From Guadua angustifolia (lineage: Eukaryota > Streptophyta > Magnoliopsida > Poales > Poaceae), in the NCBI GenBank assembly GCA_036346375.1, contig CM070520.1:44659854-44723853 (forward strand): a stretch of 64,000 nucleotides of DNA. Reading direction: 5' to 3'. The translations under genes were made by a program, and so were the position numbers. Every line of letters starts with the position of its first letter. The stretch's first letter is position 1. Positions 31,777 to 43,926 of the stretch are shown one piece after another. The notes under the pieces were generated by a model, which had not been told where the DNA came from, did no database searches, and saw nothing but the letters and a program-made list of their open reading frames with translations.

Positions 31777-33768
31777 TTGGTCGCCCGAGTGCGAAAAAGA
31801 GTTTCAAGAGTGAAGAAGCGTTTAACTTGGCTTTGCTTTAGTGTTGCGAATACTAAGGATAATTTTGATATATATTGTGATGCTTCACGTCGGGGACTTG
31901 GATGTGTGCTGATGCGAGATGGCAAAGTAGTAGCTTATGCGTCAAGACAGTTAAGACCACATGAACAAAACTACCCGACTCATGACCTAGAGTTAGCAGC
32001 AGTAGTGCACGCTCTTAAAATATGGCGTCACTATCTCATGGGAAATCGGTGTGAGATATATACTGACCATAAAAGTTTAAAGTATATATTTACTCAATCG
32101 GACCTGAATATGAGACAGAGAAGATGGCTAGAGTTAATCAAGGATTACAATATTGGAATTCACTATCATCCCGGGAAAGCAAATGTGGTGGCAGATGCCT
32201 TGAGTCGGAAAAGCTATAGTTTGAATTCATTGACAATAGAAGATCAATCTGATTTAAGTAAAGAATTTCAAAAGTTAAGGTTGGAAGTTTTTCCGCAAGG
32301 ATTTCTAGCTACCTTGGAGGTTAAGCCAACCCTAGAAGAACAGATTAGGGAAGGTCAAAAGGATGATGAGAAGATAAATAGGATTAAATCCAAAATGGAC
32401 GAAGACTTAGCCAAGGATTTCAGAGTTGATGAGCAGGGTACTTTGTGGATGAAGAACAAAATATGTGTACCCCATAAACCGGAGTTGAAACAGTTGATCT
32501 TGGAAGAAGCACATGATTCCAAATACTCGATTCACCCCGGTAGTGCAAAAATGTACCAAGACCTCAAAGAAAGATTTTGGTGGCCAAACATGAAGAAGGA
32601 GGTAGCTGAACATGTAGCATTATGTGACGTATGTCAAAGGGTTAAAGCCATGCACCAGAGACCAGCCGGATTGCTACAACCACTTAAGATACCAGAATGG
32701 AAATGGGAGGAAATTGGGATGGATTTCATCACCGGTTTTCCAAGAACTCAAGGTGGATATGACTCCATATGGGTCATAGTTGATCGACTAACAAAGGTCG
32801 CTCATTTTATACCCGTAAAGACAACTTACTCTGGAGATAAGTTAGCAGAATTATACATATCGAGAATTGTTTGTTTACATGGTGTACCCAAGAAGATAGT
32901 ATCAGATCGAGGTACTCAATTCACCTCAAGGTTTTGGGATAAGCTGCATACAGCTATGGGAACTCATCTGAATTTTAGTACAGCGTACCATCCGCAAACA
33001 GATGGTCAGACAGAAAGGGTTAATCAGATACTTGAAGACATGCTAAGAGCATGTGCATTGTCATATACAACCTCATGGGACAAATGTTTGCCATATGCCG
33101 AGTTTAGCTACAATAACAGCTATCAAATCAGTTTGAAAATGTCGCCTTTTGAAGCTTTGTATGGTCGACCATGTCGGACACCATTGAACTGGAATGAAAC
33201 AGGAGAACGTCATGTTTTTGGACTAGACGTACTTTTAGATGCAGAGGAAAAGATCGCTCTAATTAGAGAAAGACTGAAGACTGCACAATCAAGGCAGAAG
33301 AGTTACGCAGACAATCGACGCCGCGATCTAAGTTTTGAGCCAGAAGAGTATGTTTATCTCAAGGTCACGCCATTAAAAGGAGTTAAAAGGTTTCGTGCTA
33401 AAGGAAAACTTGCTCCGAGATATGTGGGACCATTCAAGATATTGAGCCGCAAGGGAGAAGTTGCATATCAGCTAGAATTGCTGCAGTCCTTAGATGGAGT
33501 ACATGATGTATTTCATGTATCCCAGTTGAAGAAATGTTTGCGAGTACCGGAGGAACAAACACCAATGGAAGCCATTGAGTTGCAAGAGGATTTAACTTAC
33601 AAAGAACATCCAGTAAAGATTTTGGATACCATGGATCGTGAGACCAGAAACAAGTCAACCTGCTTTTGCAGAGTGCAGTGGAGCAATCACTCAGAAAGTG
33701 AGGCAACTTGGGAACGCGAAGAAGATTTGAAGAAGGAGTTTCCTAACCTCTTCTCTAGCCAGCCCTAA
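31777..33768 (+). CDS. pol: Pol of element B, RNase H-integrase-chromodomain, intact frame
   Basis: 663 codons, of which roughly the first 25 are out-of-frame read-in after a frameshift. RNase [18 protein letters not shown] (first Asp, about residue 30), [23 protein letters not shown] and [12 protein letters not shown]. Integrase: the zinc-binding HHCC domain ([15 protein letters not shown]…CDVCQRVK), then the catalytic core with [19 protein letters not shown] and [13 protein letters not shown] supplying the D-D-E triad, then the GPY region ([14 protein letters not shown]). The end (about residues 595-655) is a chromodomain ([10 protein letters not shown] … [19 protein letters not shown]), which in chromoviruses guides integration to heterochromatin. 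The natural stop at 33766 is kept. This is the best-preserved coding segment in the window. It cannot work as a separate protein without the upstream RT. Confidence 0.92.
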   Translation: MVARVRKRVSRVKKRLTWLCFSVANTKDNFDIYCDASRRGLGCVLMRDGKVVAYASRQLRPHEQNYPTHDLELAAVVHALKIWRHYLMGNRCEIYTDHKSLKYIFTQSDLNMRQRRWLELIKDYNIGIHYHPGKANVVADALSRKSYSLNSLTIEDQSDLSKEFQKLRLEVFPQGFLATLEVKPTLEEQIREGQKDDEKINRIKSKMDEDLAKDFRVDEQGTLWMKNKICVPHKPELKQLILEEAHDSKYSIHPGSAKMYQDLKERFWWPNMKKEVAEHVALCDVCQRVKAMHQRPAGLLQPLKIPEWKWEEIGMDFITGFPRTQGGYDSIWVIVDRLTKVAHFIPVKTTYSGDKLAELYISRIVCLHGVPKKIVSDRGTQFTSRFWDKLHTAMGTHLNFSTAYHPQTDGQTERVNQILEDMLRACALSYTTSWDKCLPYAEFSYNNSYQISLKMSPFEALYGRPCRTPLNWNETGERHVFGLDVLLDAEEKIALIRERLKTAQSRQKSYADNRRRDLSFEPEEYVYLKVTPLKGVKRFRAKGKLAPRYVGPFKILSRKGEVAYQLELLQSLDGVHDVFHVSQLKKCLRVPEEQTPMEAIELQEDLTYKEHPVKILDTMDRETRNKSTCFCRVQWSNHSESEATWEREEDLKKEFPNLFSSQP

Positions 33769-33802
33769 ATCTCGGGGTCGAGAATCAGTTAAGGGGGGGA
33801 GG
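33769..33802 (+). other. Pre-PPT hairpin and polypurine tract of element B
   Basis: ATCTCG-GGGT-CGAGA (33769-33783) begins immediately after the pol stop. The tract AAGGGGGGGAGG (33791-33802) follows and the 3' LTR starts at 33805. Confidence 0.85.
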
Positions 33803-34365
33803 TTTGTAACATCCTCAAATTTGGCTAAATTTAAATTTTATAGTTTATTTTGAATTTTTGAGAATTTCTGGAATTTATTTGGGTTTATTTAAATTTTTGG
33901 AAATTAGTCCTTCTTTGGAAATTAATTTAATAATGAAAAGTTTTAATAAAATAAAAGTGAAAATATTTTATTTGAGTTCAAAATGTCTTAAAATATTTTC
34001 TAGAATTTTTCTAGAATTTTTCTGATATTTTTGAAGCCTCAAATAATTTAAATGAATATTCAGAATTATTTTTATTCGAAAAACCTTTGAAATTCGGTGA
34101 ACAGTAATGGGCCGAGCCCACTACTGTGCGCGCCGCCGAAACCCCAGCGTCACTTTCATTTCCACCGTGAGATCTTGATCCGACGGTTGCAATTCAACCG
34201 CGTCGGTTCATTATCCGTGCCATTGGATTCCACGTGGACGCACGGATTTGTGCCACGTCGCCGTCCTTCTTCATCGTAGTAGCGCCGCCGCGTCACGTTG
34301 CAAGTTGAAACCGCCGCATTTACTCGCCGCCGCGTACCTCTCCCGCTTCATCTTCTAGCCCGGTG

Positions 34366-34372
34366 TATAAAG
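34366..34372 (+). promoter_or_regulatory. Putative TATA box, 3' LTR of element B
   Basis: TATAAAG, matching 21798-21804 of the 5' LTR. Confidence 0.55.
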
Positions 34373-37231
34373 TACGTCCGTCCGCACAGATTAAGCCCTT
34401 TCACGCATTCCAAAGTCCACCGTAGAACGCGCACGACTTCACCGAAGTTCCGAGCCACTCCGCCGTGGTTTACGCCCGTTCCGGTGACCCTCCGACGTTG
34501 CCGAGACCGTTGCAGTAAAGCCCGTGTCGAGCCGCACCCGAGGAGTCACTTCTTTCCGTCGGAACTGCACCGGAACGCCGTCGCCCTAGTCTTCTTCCTC
34601 AACTCCGGCCGTCGGTCTTCGCTGCACCCTCGCCGAGATCGCGATCAACATCGACCGTTCGATCTATATCCATTGGGTGAGGTTAGTCCACGTACCCTCA
34701 AGATTAGAGACCAAAGGCCTGATGGCGCTTTAGATCTTAGCCGTAGAAATTGTAATGGATGGTTAAGATTAGTGCCATGTGCCCAAGAAAGGGACTGCCC
34801 ACGTGTGCTTAGAAGTCGCGTTAGCTTATAGCCATCGGATTAGCGTCGGATGATCAGGAATTAGCCACGTAGTCTTAGCAACAGTAAACCCGATTTTCAA
34901 CGACGGCCGTTCGATTTTGATCGAAGGGTTGATACTGCGCCACGTAGCCTTTTAACTGTAGCCCTAGATCTGATATTATTAACGTAGTAATTCGAAGTAA
35001 TCTGAGCCGTTCATTTTGAAATGGACGCTAGGATTTGCCGCGTCTTGGATCGATGGCCGTGTCAACGCATGTACGCGAACCGAGGCGGCAGCCTTCGTCC
35101 GTCATTGTCGATGTCACCCAGTTAATGACCGCCGTTCGATCTAGATCCGAGGGTAGCAATTGAGCCACGCGTCAGCGTCGCAGTAACGGATCAAAGTGTC
35201 GGTGCGATCCGAGCTGTTGATCGCATCGCACGAATCTTGATGCATGACAGGGTCAATTGAATTGTTATTCGGGTTATTCTTCGCCGTTAGATTTTGATCT
35301 AAGGGACGAGAGTGCGCCACGTGTCGCCGTCGCAGTAACCCGAGCCGAACAGTCAACTAGATCTCGCCGTTGATTTTTAATCCGACGGTTGAGAATAATC
35401 ATGATAACGTCATAATTCTTGGATTTTAAATATAAAGATAAATAAGGAAATTCGGTTTATTCTTTTTGGATTTATTTTAAAACTTCAAACACTTGTAACT
35501 TTTGCGTTGTAACTCCGATTTGAGTGATTCCAATTTCTAAAAATTTGTAAAATCAAGTTCTATTTATTGGTGAATTTTGTAGAATTTTTAGAGTTGATTT
35601 AGCTCTCTGGAAAATGTATTTATTGGGTGTATGTTGATTTTAATTAGACGTTGATTTGTCGGGAGATTTCAAGAAATTTCGAGACAAGATTTGACTTGAA
35701 CAGGATCAGCAACTTTTGAAGGCAAGTTATGCTTTGACCATTTGCTCCTAAATTTTGAAATGTATTTTGTTTCAAACTATGCATGCTAATTCAACTAAAA
35801 TGGTTTAAATATCTTGGGTGAATTAGCTAGTTAACCTAATTGTTATTGCCACCTTGTTAATATTACTTGTATGCCATGATTCCTTTGATAACCCTAGTTT
35901 GGTAATATTAGTTGGTTGATAATATTGTGCCAACACGGGAGGCTAGACCGTGAATAGTTGTAGCCATGCATGAGCGTGAACCATTCTATTTGGATTACAA
36001 AATCAACATCGACTAAAGAATAGTGAATGCCTTTTAAAGAAATGTGGAATGATGTTGGTATTAACCTTGGAATGTATAGACCTGTGTGGTTCTACATGAA
36101 AGATGAATATGAGCATGTGTTGCACGGTTAACAACTTGGGTGGAATTGATTTAGACTGGGGCAAGTGGACCGAGGCTTCGTGCCAGGTGGGCCTGAGTGG
36201 CAACTGTGGGATGGGTGGAGTGTTGTGAGGGCTGTGTGCCAAACTGAGAGAGGGATGTCTTGCCTTGGTCAGTTAAGGACCATACCTTGCAAGCCTTTGA
36301 CCTGAGTCTCTCGTACAACCACATGTCTGAATGGGAAGACCTAGTTTAGTAGGATTCTGATGTCTTACCTTTGATACCTCACGGGTGGCGATTACGGGGA
36401 GTAGCATGCAGACGGGGAGCATGCACATGCTTGACTTGGTACCTATCCAGCGGTGTTAAATGTCCTATACTTGGCTCGAGTGAGGGAAGTGATAGTGAAG
36501 GCAACACGGAGAGGTTCTTAGGCTAAGATGGAAGTTTCGAAAAGCTTTATTACGGTTAATCGCCTTTGTGGTGTCTGTATCTTGTGGGTAAAGTGTACAA
36601 CCTCCGCAGAGTGTCAAAATTGTTCGAATAGCCGAGTCCACGGTACTGGACAATGGTCGGGAATTACAGTCAAGGGGTAGTGTTTAAAAATAAAAGCGGG
36701 AATGGTCAGTGTGCCAAGAAAGATGATTAGGGCGTAAATGCGATATAATGTGGAAAACAACTTGAGATATATAATGGTTATATGGTTTTGATGCTTTTAA
36801 TCTAACTAAATAATAGTTTGAAATAATGTTGCAAAAGCAAATTAAACAATCGAGCCTTTCCTTTGTAACAAGCCAAGCATGTAGTAAATAGATCTGCATT
36901 GTGCATAACTTGTTGGGTACGGTGTGTACTCACCCTTGCGGACAAACCTACCAGAGGAAGAAACTACACCAGCCTACGAGGAGGAGTTTGTCGAGGAGCC
37001 AGGAAACTAGGGGCAAGCCTTCGTCGGAGCGACTGTGAAGAAGATGGAGCACCACGAAGATTATTTTAATTCCGCTGTTGAACTTTTGATTTCATGATAT
37101 TGTAAGCCCTGCGTGGCACAACTATTGTAAGGATGACCATAAGGTCGTACACTCGTTTATATAAATGTTTGAAGTACTTTATCTAATATTCCGTTGTGTA
37201 TGATATAATATTGTACCCTGTTAGCCTGTGT

Positions 37232-37257
37232 GCACTAGCGCGATCCTGGACTAGTGC
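37232..37257 (+). other. Conserved hairpin near the 3' LTR end (element B)
   Basis: GCACTAG, 12 bases, CTAGTGC, 43 bp before the LTR end. In the 5' LTR the same site (about 24902-24929) is mutated on both arms. Confidence 0.7.
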
Positions 37258-37305
37258 GGAATACACAGAGTGTCTGGATTTACAAATTTAGGGCACGACA
37301 TCCTT

Positions 37306-38210
37306 CGATGACTACGCTGGAAGAATCAGTGGCATGGCAGCGAGGTACGCCAACTTGGGTGGGACACTCGACGATGCCACCATGGTGAAGAAGATGCTCA
37401 ACACCGTCCCAAGTCGGTTGTACCCAATCATAGCCGGGATCTAACAATTCTGTGACCTGGAGTCCATGTCGTTCGAGGAGGTGCTAGGGCTGTTGAAGAC
37501 CTTCGCAGAGTGTGCATGGCAGCATGCATTAGGCGGTCATGGCGAAGGCCAGCTCCTGTTAACTCAGGCAGAGTGGCAGGCGTGGTAGAAGGATGGCAAC
37601 AACGGCTTGTCGTCGAACAACAAAGGCAAGAATCAGGTGCATGGTGATGGTGGCAACTGCGGCTGCGGTGGATGCAGCTGTGGAAGAGGCCATGGATGGG
37701 GTGGCCGCGGCAACACTTCGCGCAAAGACAGGGCAGGAGGCTCTGGTGGCGGCAACCATGACAAGAGTCACATACAATGCTTCAACTGTGAAAAGATGGG
37801 GCATTTTGCATTTGAGTGCAAGTTCAAGAAGAAGATTGAAGAGGCACATCCTCACTCAGACTAATGACACTGAGCCAGCGCTGCTACTCGCTGTCTCACA
37901 TGAAGAAGTTGGGGAGCAAGATGTCCAGCAAGTTGCAGTGATGCTCAATGAGGAGAAGCTCACACCAGAGTTGCGGGAGGCAGCTGAGGGTGCATCTAAT
38001 TCTAAGCAGTGGTACCTCAACAATGGCGTGAGCAACCATATGACAGGCGACAAGACAAAGTTCAGGGAATTGGATGAGAGTGTCACTGGAATTGTCTGGT
38101 TTGGGGACGACTCAATAGTGAAGATCATGGGAAAGGGATCTATCTTGTTTGCATGCAAGAATGAAGGCCAGTGGCTACTTCATGACACCTACTTTGTTCC
38201 AAGACTCTGA
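37306..38210 (+). pseudogene. Copia gag C-terminus and protease (broken)
   Basis: Resumes gag after element B: GMAARYANLGGTLDDATMVK, LNTVPSRLYPIIAGI, a stop at 37442, then FEEVLGLLKTFAE. A Gly-rich stretch (GWGGRGNTSRKDRAGGSGGG) precedes an intact CCHC knuckle CFNCEKMGHFAFEC (about 37778-37820). The protease follows in the frame ending 38210. Its active site reads WYLNNGVSNHMTG where copia elements have W-Y-L-D-N/S-G-A-S, so the catalytic Asp is Asn. GKGSILFACKNEGQWLLHDT ends the visible protease. Confidence 0.82.
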
Positions 38211-38370
38211 GCAACATTATAAGCCTTGACAACTTACTGAAGCTAGTCACCAGGTGGTCATGGAAGGTGATAACCTAAAAGTGTTTGACACTAATCCAAT
38301 GCAGCTGCTAATGAATGTTAGGCGTACATGCAATTGTCTATAAAAGATTAATCTGCAAATAGCCAGTCCG

Positions 38371-39040
38371 GTGTGTCTCTTTGTGTCCTTAGATGATCAA
38401 GCGTGGATCTGGCATACTAGGTTGGGGCATGTCAATTTTCAAGCCTTGAAGATGCTCGGTGAGAATCAAATGGCGGCCAGAGTGCCTTTGATATCGCACC
38501 CAAAAAAGCTGTGCCATGGGTGTATGATTGCCAAACAATCAAGACTGCCATTCCCAGCTGTTGCAAATTATCGAGCGGAGGAGCCACTCGAACTGCTGCA
38601 CACCGACCTCTGCAGGCCAATCACACCATCCACACTCGGTGGTAACAATTATTTTATGCTCATTATTGATGATTATACACGGTGGATGTGGGTCCATGTG
38701 ATTAGATCAAAAGATCAAGCATGTACTATGTTTAAGAAGTTTAAGGTGATGGTAGAGAACACAAGTGGATACCATATCAAGACACTGAGGACTGACCGGG
38801 GTGGGGAGTTTCCCTCTACAGAGTTCACTAACCTGTGTGAAGAGAGTGGTATTCAAAGGCATCTTACCGTGCCGTACACACTGCAGCAAAATGACGTAGT
38901 TGAGCAGAGAAACTGGGCCGTAATGGCTATGGCAAGATCCTTGCTAAAGATTATGAATGTGCCAGGCAAGTTTTGGGGAGAGACAATGAGACATGCAGTG
39001 TACTTATTGAATAAACGCGATAACCAAAGCAAGGGCGTAG
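38371..39040 (+). pseudogene. Copia GAG_pre-integrase and integrase core, cut by element C
   Basis: The frame opens with the zinc-binding HHCC region (WHTRLGHVNFQALKML…CHGCMIAKQ). The integrase core has its first Asp in LLHTDLC, the second in LRTDRGGEF and the Glu in NDVVEQRN, so the D-D-E triad is present. QQNDVVEQRN differs from the usual QQNGVVERRN. The text MARSLLKIMNVPGKFWGE and AVYLLNKR follows. Element C interrupts it at 39040/39041; CGTAG (39036-39040) is the expected target duplication. The C-terminal half of integrase, RT and RNase H are not in the window. Confidence 0.87.
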
Positions 39041-39084
39041 TATAAGGACCCGAATTCACCAATTCGAATCCACCGTGTTTTACC

Positions 39085-39112
39085 GCACTAGTCCCAGGAT
39101 CAATGCTAGTGC
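39085..39112 (-). other. Conserved hairpin near LTR 3' end (element C, left LTR)
   Basis: GCACTAG, 14 bases, CTAGTGC. Repeated at 47439-47466 in the other LTR. Confidence 0.7.
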
Positions 39113-41578
39113 ACACAGCTTAACATCGGTAAGCATCACATCATACACAACGATAAGAATAATAAGACTTCATGTATTCAATATAACGAGTGTATGACCT
39201 TATGATCACTTACATTATTCAGCCACATGGGCTATACTGAAAGTAAACTTAGACAAATGCAGTGGAAAACATAGCAAAAAGCGTAGATGTCCCATCGACA
39301 CACCACAGCGCGTGACAAGGATTGGCCTAGTGACTCGCGTCCACCTAAAAGTCCTCCTCCAATACTGGCGATGATTCCTCCACTGTTGTTGATTGTTAAG
39401 CAAGGGTGAGTACAACAGCATGTACTCAACAAGTTGTGCACATAATGCAATTCTATTGTAGCAATATGCAGGCTTATTCCAAAGGAATGGCTAAGGGTTA
39501 TTTGCAGTAAAGCAGCATTTAAGAATACATACAATACATAGATTGAAAAGACAGTAAAACAAATAATAACAATAATAGATTCAAAGATTCTCAAGTAAAT
39601 CAAGTTTCCACCTAAGTCAAGTTCCATTATCCACATGGCATCCGGCCATCCCATCCCATTATCCATTTTTAATTAACTACCCCTTGACTGTAATTCCCGA
39701 GCATTGCTCAATACCGTGAGCACGGCTATCCGAATAGTTTGTACACTCTGCAGAGGTTATGCACTTTACCCACATGATACAACCATGCACCACACAAGCG
39801 AATGATTATAACAAAGCCTTTACAATGCATTCCCTTAACCTAGTGCTACCCGCTGAGGTTTCAACACTGAAGAGTTACACCACCACAACAGGGCCCTCCT
39901 CTTGCGCCATGTGAGTTTCCTCCGTACACCCGGACTCACACCACCACGATAGCACTCAAGCTAAGATTTTGCAAATTATTCAGCTAGGCTGCCCCATAAC
40001 AGACATGTGGTTGCACGATTGACTCAGGTCAAAGGCTCCCAAGGTTAAGTCCTTAAGATTGATTAAAGCAAGACTTGCACATACCCTCTGCCCATCGGGC
40101 CCACCCTGGCACACCTGCCCTTGCCACTTGCTTCAATCGAAGTGATTACCAACCCAGTTGATTACCAAGCACCACGTGCTATACACAAGTCAACATCGTT
40201 GTGTGACCTCCTCGCCACAACAACTCAATCTCATTGTGTGACCACACATGACACACAAATTCATATCCTTGTTCCATATTCCATTAGTCAAGATTAATAA
40301 CTAACAATTCATGAACATGTGATGACGTGGCACGGCTAAGCAATCTACTCCGATCTAACGATCCATGTTGATTTCATTATTAACCAACTATAATAAACCA
40401 ACCTAGGGTGACAAATGAATCATGGCATACAACTAGCAAGGTAGGGTGTAATTCAAAGGGTACATTAGCTAATCCCAAATTTAGGTTGAAATCATTTATA
40501 CACATAAAATAACATGCAATAAAGTAAATCAAAATAGCAACTAATCTTGCTATAGGTGCAACATGATCAAAGCACAACTTGCCTTGGTTAGGCTCCTGGT
40601 TTTGCTCTTGAATTTGCTCTTGAGTTGTCAATTCCTCCTCCGAAGCCTCGTACAATTCAACGTCTACGCGAATCGAGAAGAAATAGCAAATAAACACCAA
40701 AACCAAGGAACAAATGAACTCAAAAATTCAAATAAAAATCACCATTGGATAGATCTCAATTTTGCAAATTTTTAGGAATTTGAATCACCTCAATCGGAGT
40801 TCGTATGAAAATGTTATAGCATTTAGAAGTTTGAAAATAAATTAAATTGAATTTCCAGATTTAATAGAATTATTTTTGTAAAGAAAAATCCAAATTATGA
40901 TGTCGGCTGATGTCAGCATGGCGCCGAATTAGTACGGATGACGCATGGCAAAATCTAGACCGTTCAAAGCCAATCCAACGGTTCCCGATTAATCTACTAC
41001 GTGGCTCAATGTTAACCATCAGATTTAGATCTAACGGTAGATCTTACCCGAGGTGATTACTATTAACCTAACCGACGTAGCGCATTTCTATCCATCTGAT
41101 TTTAATCCAACGGCTGAACTCACCCGAGTGAAACCTTGTTGACCTAGATGACGTGGCGCAACACCAACCACCAGATCCAAATCGAACGGTGGAAGACTTA
41201 CGCGAGCGAAACCCTATGCACCGCGGCGACGTGGACGAATCCCGTACGTGCGATGACGATCCGACGGCTGGAGACGCTCGAGCTCGGCGACGAAGATGCG
41301 GCGGTGAGGTTCCGTTGGAGTTGAAGACGATGAACACGGCGGCGGCGTTCCGGCGCGTTCCGGCGAGAAGGAAGTAGCGGCTCGGGTGCGGCGAGATGCG
41401 ACGAGTCCAGATCTGGCTTCAGCGCGGCGGCAGGAGGTCCCTAACGGCGGCAATGGCGCGGCGAAGCTCATCGGGACTCCGACGAGCTCCCGTGCCATAC
41501 ACGGCGTTCTTCTGGCGACGACGCAAGGGCGAAAAGGTGCGGCGTCTCGTGATGATCCTTGGGAAGGGGGTCCGAGGC

Positions 41579-41586
41579 CTTAAATA
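41579..41586 (-). promoter_or_regulatory. Putative TATA box, left LTR of element C
   Basis: TATTTAAG on the minus strand, about 650 bp into the LTR and the same octamer as in element A. Confidence 0.5.
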
Positions 41587-42236
41587 CCCGGCGGGGCACA
41601 GAAAACATGGAAGGTTTGGCGGTGGCGGTGAGTTCGACTCGGAGACGGCGGCGCGCAGTCCAGCTCGGAGACGATGCAAAGCCACCGTTCGATCGGTCAT
41701 CAACGGCTCGGATAGATTAGGGATTCCAAACCGGTATCGACTTACAAAGACCGTGTGATGAGGATCTAACGGCCCGCAGCGATTATGGTTCATTAAATGA
41801 CGTGGCTTGATAATGGCCCTTGGATGACAATCCAACGGTTGACGATCAAGCTTCCTGAAGCTGGGCTGAGCGACGCGCGCACAGTAGTGGGCTTTGGCCC
41901 ATTACTATTCCAAGGATTTTCCAGAGTTTTTCTATTTAAAATAATCCGAGAAAATCATTTGCTTTATTTGGGACAATAAAAGTACTCTAAAAATTCCAAG
42001 AAAAATCTCAAAAATATTTTGAGACATTCTAAGCTTAAATAAAATATTTTTGACAAAACTTTATTTTAAACTTTTCTTTTTATAATTATTTCCTGACAAA
42101 AGGCAATATGTTTTAATTTAAAGTAATTCAAATAAATCCCAAAAAATCCAAATAAATCCAGAAAATTCACAAAAATCATAAATTGTAATAAAATAATATT
42201 AAATTAATAAAATGCCAAAAATTGGGATGTTACAAT

Positions 42237-42270
42237 CCTCCCCCCCTTAACGGAATCTCGACCCCGAGAT
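42237..42270 (-). other. Polypurine tract and pre-PPT hairpin of element C
   Basis: The complement of AAGGGGGGGAGG is at 42237-42248. ATCTCG-GGGT-CGAGAT (42255-42270) directly abuts the pol stop at 42271, as in element B. Confidence 0.85.
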
Positions 42271-43926
42271 TTAGGGCTGACTAGAGAATAGGTTTGGGAA
42301 TTCTGCTTTCAGATCTTCTTCACGCTCCCAGGTGGCTTCATTTTCTGAATGATTACTCCATTGAACTCTGCAAAATTGAGTAGACTTGTTTCTGGTCCTA
42401 CGCTCCATTACGTCCAAAATCTTAATCGGCTGCTCTTTGTAAGTCAAGTCTTCTTGCAATTCTATTGCTTCTAACGGTGTTTGCTCTGCTGGCACTCTGA
42501 GACATTTTTTGAGCTGTGACACATGGAACACATCATGGACTCCTGCTAATGACTGTGGCAACTCCAATTGATACGCAACCTCTCCTCGGCGGCTTAGGAT
42601 TTTAAATGGTCCAACATACCTAGGTGCGAGCTTCCCTTTGACATGGAACCTTTTTACACCTTTAAGGGGAGTAACCCTAAGATACACGAAATCATTGGGT
42701 TCGAAACTCAAATCACGACGGCGATTATCAGCATAGCTCTTCTGCCTTGACTGTGCTGTTTTCAGTCTCTCTCTGATCATAGCAACTTGTTCTTCAGCTT
42801 CTCTGAGCAACTCAGGCCCAAACACTGAACGCTCTCCCGTCTCATTCCAATTCAACGGGGTACAACAAGCACGATCATATAAGGCTTCAAATGGTGACAT
42901 TTGCAAACTAGCCTGATAACTATTGTTATAACTGAATTCTGCATATGGCAAACATTTATCCTAGGATGTACTATAAGATATCGCACATGCTCTCAACATA
43001 TTCTCAAGAATCTAGTTAACTCTTTCTGTTTGACCATCTGTCTGCGGATGATAAGCAGTACTAAAATTCAGACGAGTTTCCATTGCTTCATGCAGTTTAT
43101 CCCAAAATCTTGATGTGAATTGAGTACCTCGGTCCGATACAATTTTCTTAGGTACACCATGTAAACATACAATTCTTGACATGTACAATTCTGCCAATCG
43201 ATCCCCAGAATAAGTTGTTTTCACCGGGATAAAGTGAGCAACTTTGGTCAACCGATCAATGATGACCCATATGGAATCATAACCTCTCTGAGTTTTGGGC
43301 AACCCAGTGATAAAATCCATACCAATTTCCTCCCATTTCCATTCGGGAATCTTTAACGGCTGCAAAAGTCCTACAGGCTTTTGATGCATTGCCTTAACCC
43401 TCTGGCACACATCACACAATGCAACATGTTCTACTACTTCACGCTTCATACTCGGCCACCAAAATCTCTTTTTAAGATCTTGATACATCTTAGCGCTTCC
43501 TGGATGAATAGAGTACTTGGAATCGTGTGCTTCCTCAAGAATCAAATCCTTAAGCTCCTTCTCATTTGGCACACAGATTTGACCTTTGAACCACAGGGTT
43601 CCTTGTTCATCGTTGGAGAAATCTTCTGCTAAACCTTCTTCCTTCTTGGACTTGATTTTACTGATCTTCTCATCTTTACTTTGCCTTTCTCTGATTTGAT
43701 CCTCTAAAGTCGGCTTAACTTCTAAGGCGGCTACAAATCCTTGCAGCACAACTAATTTCAACCTCTGAAATTCTTCACACAACTCTGGTTGATCGCTAGC
43801 TACTATTGCATTTACACTGTGGCTTTTACGACTCAGGGCGTCGGCTACCACATTAGCTTTTCTAGGATGATAATGAATCCCAACATTATAATCCTTAATC
43901 AATTCTAGCCATCTCCTCTGTCTCAT
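42271..43926 (-). pseudogene. pol: Pol of element C: end of RNase H, integrase, chromodomain
   Basis: Two long frames. The first, 43926-43012, runs from [20 protein letters not shown] and [12 protein letters not shown] (end of RNase H) through the HHCC domain and the integrase core ([39 protein letters not shown]). A stop (TAG) near 43014 and a few damaged codons (42950-43010) interrupt it. The second, 42951-42271, has [20 protein letters not shown], the GPY region and the chromodomain ([20 protein letters not shown]). The D-D-E residues are all present. The chromodomain and natural stop are intact. Confidence 0.9.

Larger units (their letters stand above)
21260..37300 (+). mobile_element. 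Element B: complete-length Tekay-type Ty3/gypsy chromovirus with two LTRs
   Basis: Both LTRs are present and the 5-bp target duplication TCCTT is exact (21255-21259, 37301-37305). Total length is 16,041 bp, of which 3,049 bp (solo LTR plus its duplication) is a later insertion. Order: 5' LTR, tRNA-iMet primer site, leader with an extra reading frame, gag, PR-RT-RH-IN-chromodomain, polypurine tract, 3' LTR. The RH-IN-chromodomain part is intact over more than 600 codons, but gag, PR-RT and the leader are frameshifted. It inserted into copia gag in the same orientation. Confidence 0.95.
33805..37300 (+). repeat. 3' LTR of element B (3496 bp)
   Basis: Near-identical to the 5' LTR over its first ~300 bp and most of its length. 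It lacks the 218-bp segment at the AATAAT junction (near 35394) and has several short clustered replacements. TATA-like box at 34366-34372, mid-LTR block 36578-36665, hairpin 37232-37257. Ends GGGCACGACA, followed by the TCCTT duplication. Confidence 0.93.
20607..39040 (+). mobile_element. Ty1/copia element, interrupted by element B and, at 39041, by element C
   Basis: Parts seen are primer site, gag N-terminus (to 21259), then after element B gag C-terminus, zinc knuckle, protease, GAG_pre-integrase and the integrase core, up to 39040. The reading of gag across element B is continuous once the 16-kb insertion and one TCCTT copy are set aside. The text passes from LYMKDGES directly into FDDYAGRISGMAARYANL. 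Integrase precedes any RT, which is the copia order. RT and RNase H must lie beyond the window, to the right of elements C and Tat. This is the oldest element of the nested block. Confidence 0.85.
39041..42234 (-). repeat. 3' LTR of element C (3194 bp)
   Basis: Read on the minus strand it starts TGTAACATCCC at 42234 and ends at 39041. The last two bases are TA rather than CA (plus-strand TATAAGG against TGTAAGG in the partner), a mutated terminus. It has the shared hairpin (39085-39112), the mid-LTR block (39690-39782) and several palindromic AACGGT/ACCGTT motifs around 40960-41280. GC-rich open frames at 41070-41835 show no recognisable domain. Confidence 0.92.

Noticed and set aside
37593..38210. 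Continuous 205-codon protein from 37593
   Set aside because: The first half is a shadow of the gag frame that carries the CCHC knuckle (37607-37864). Only the part from about 37860 is the true protease frame.
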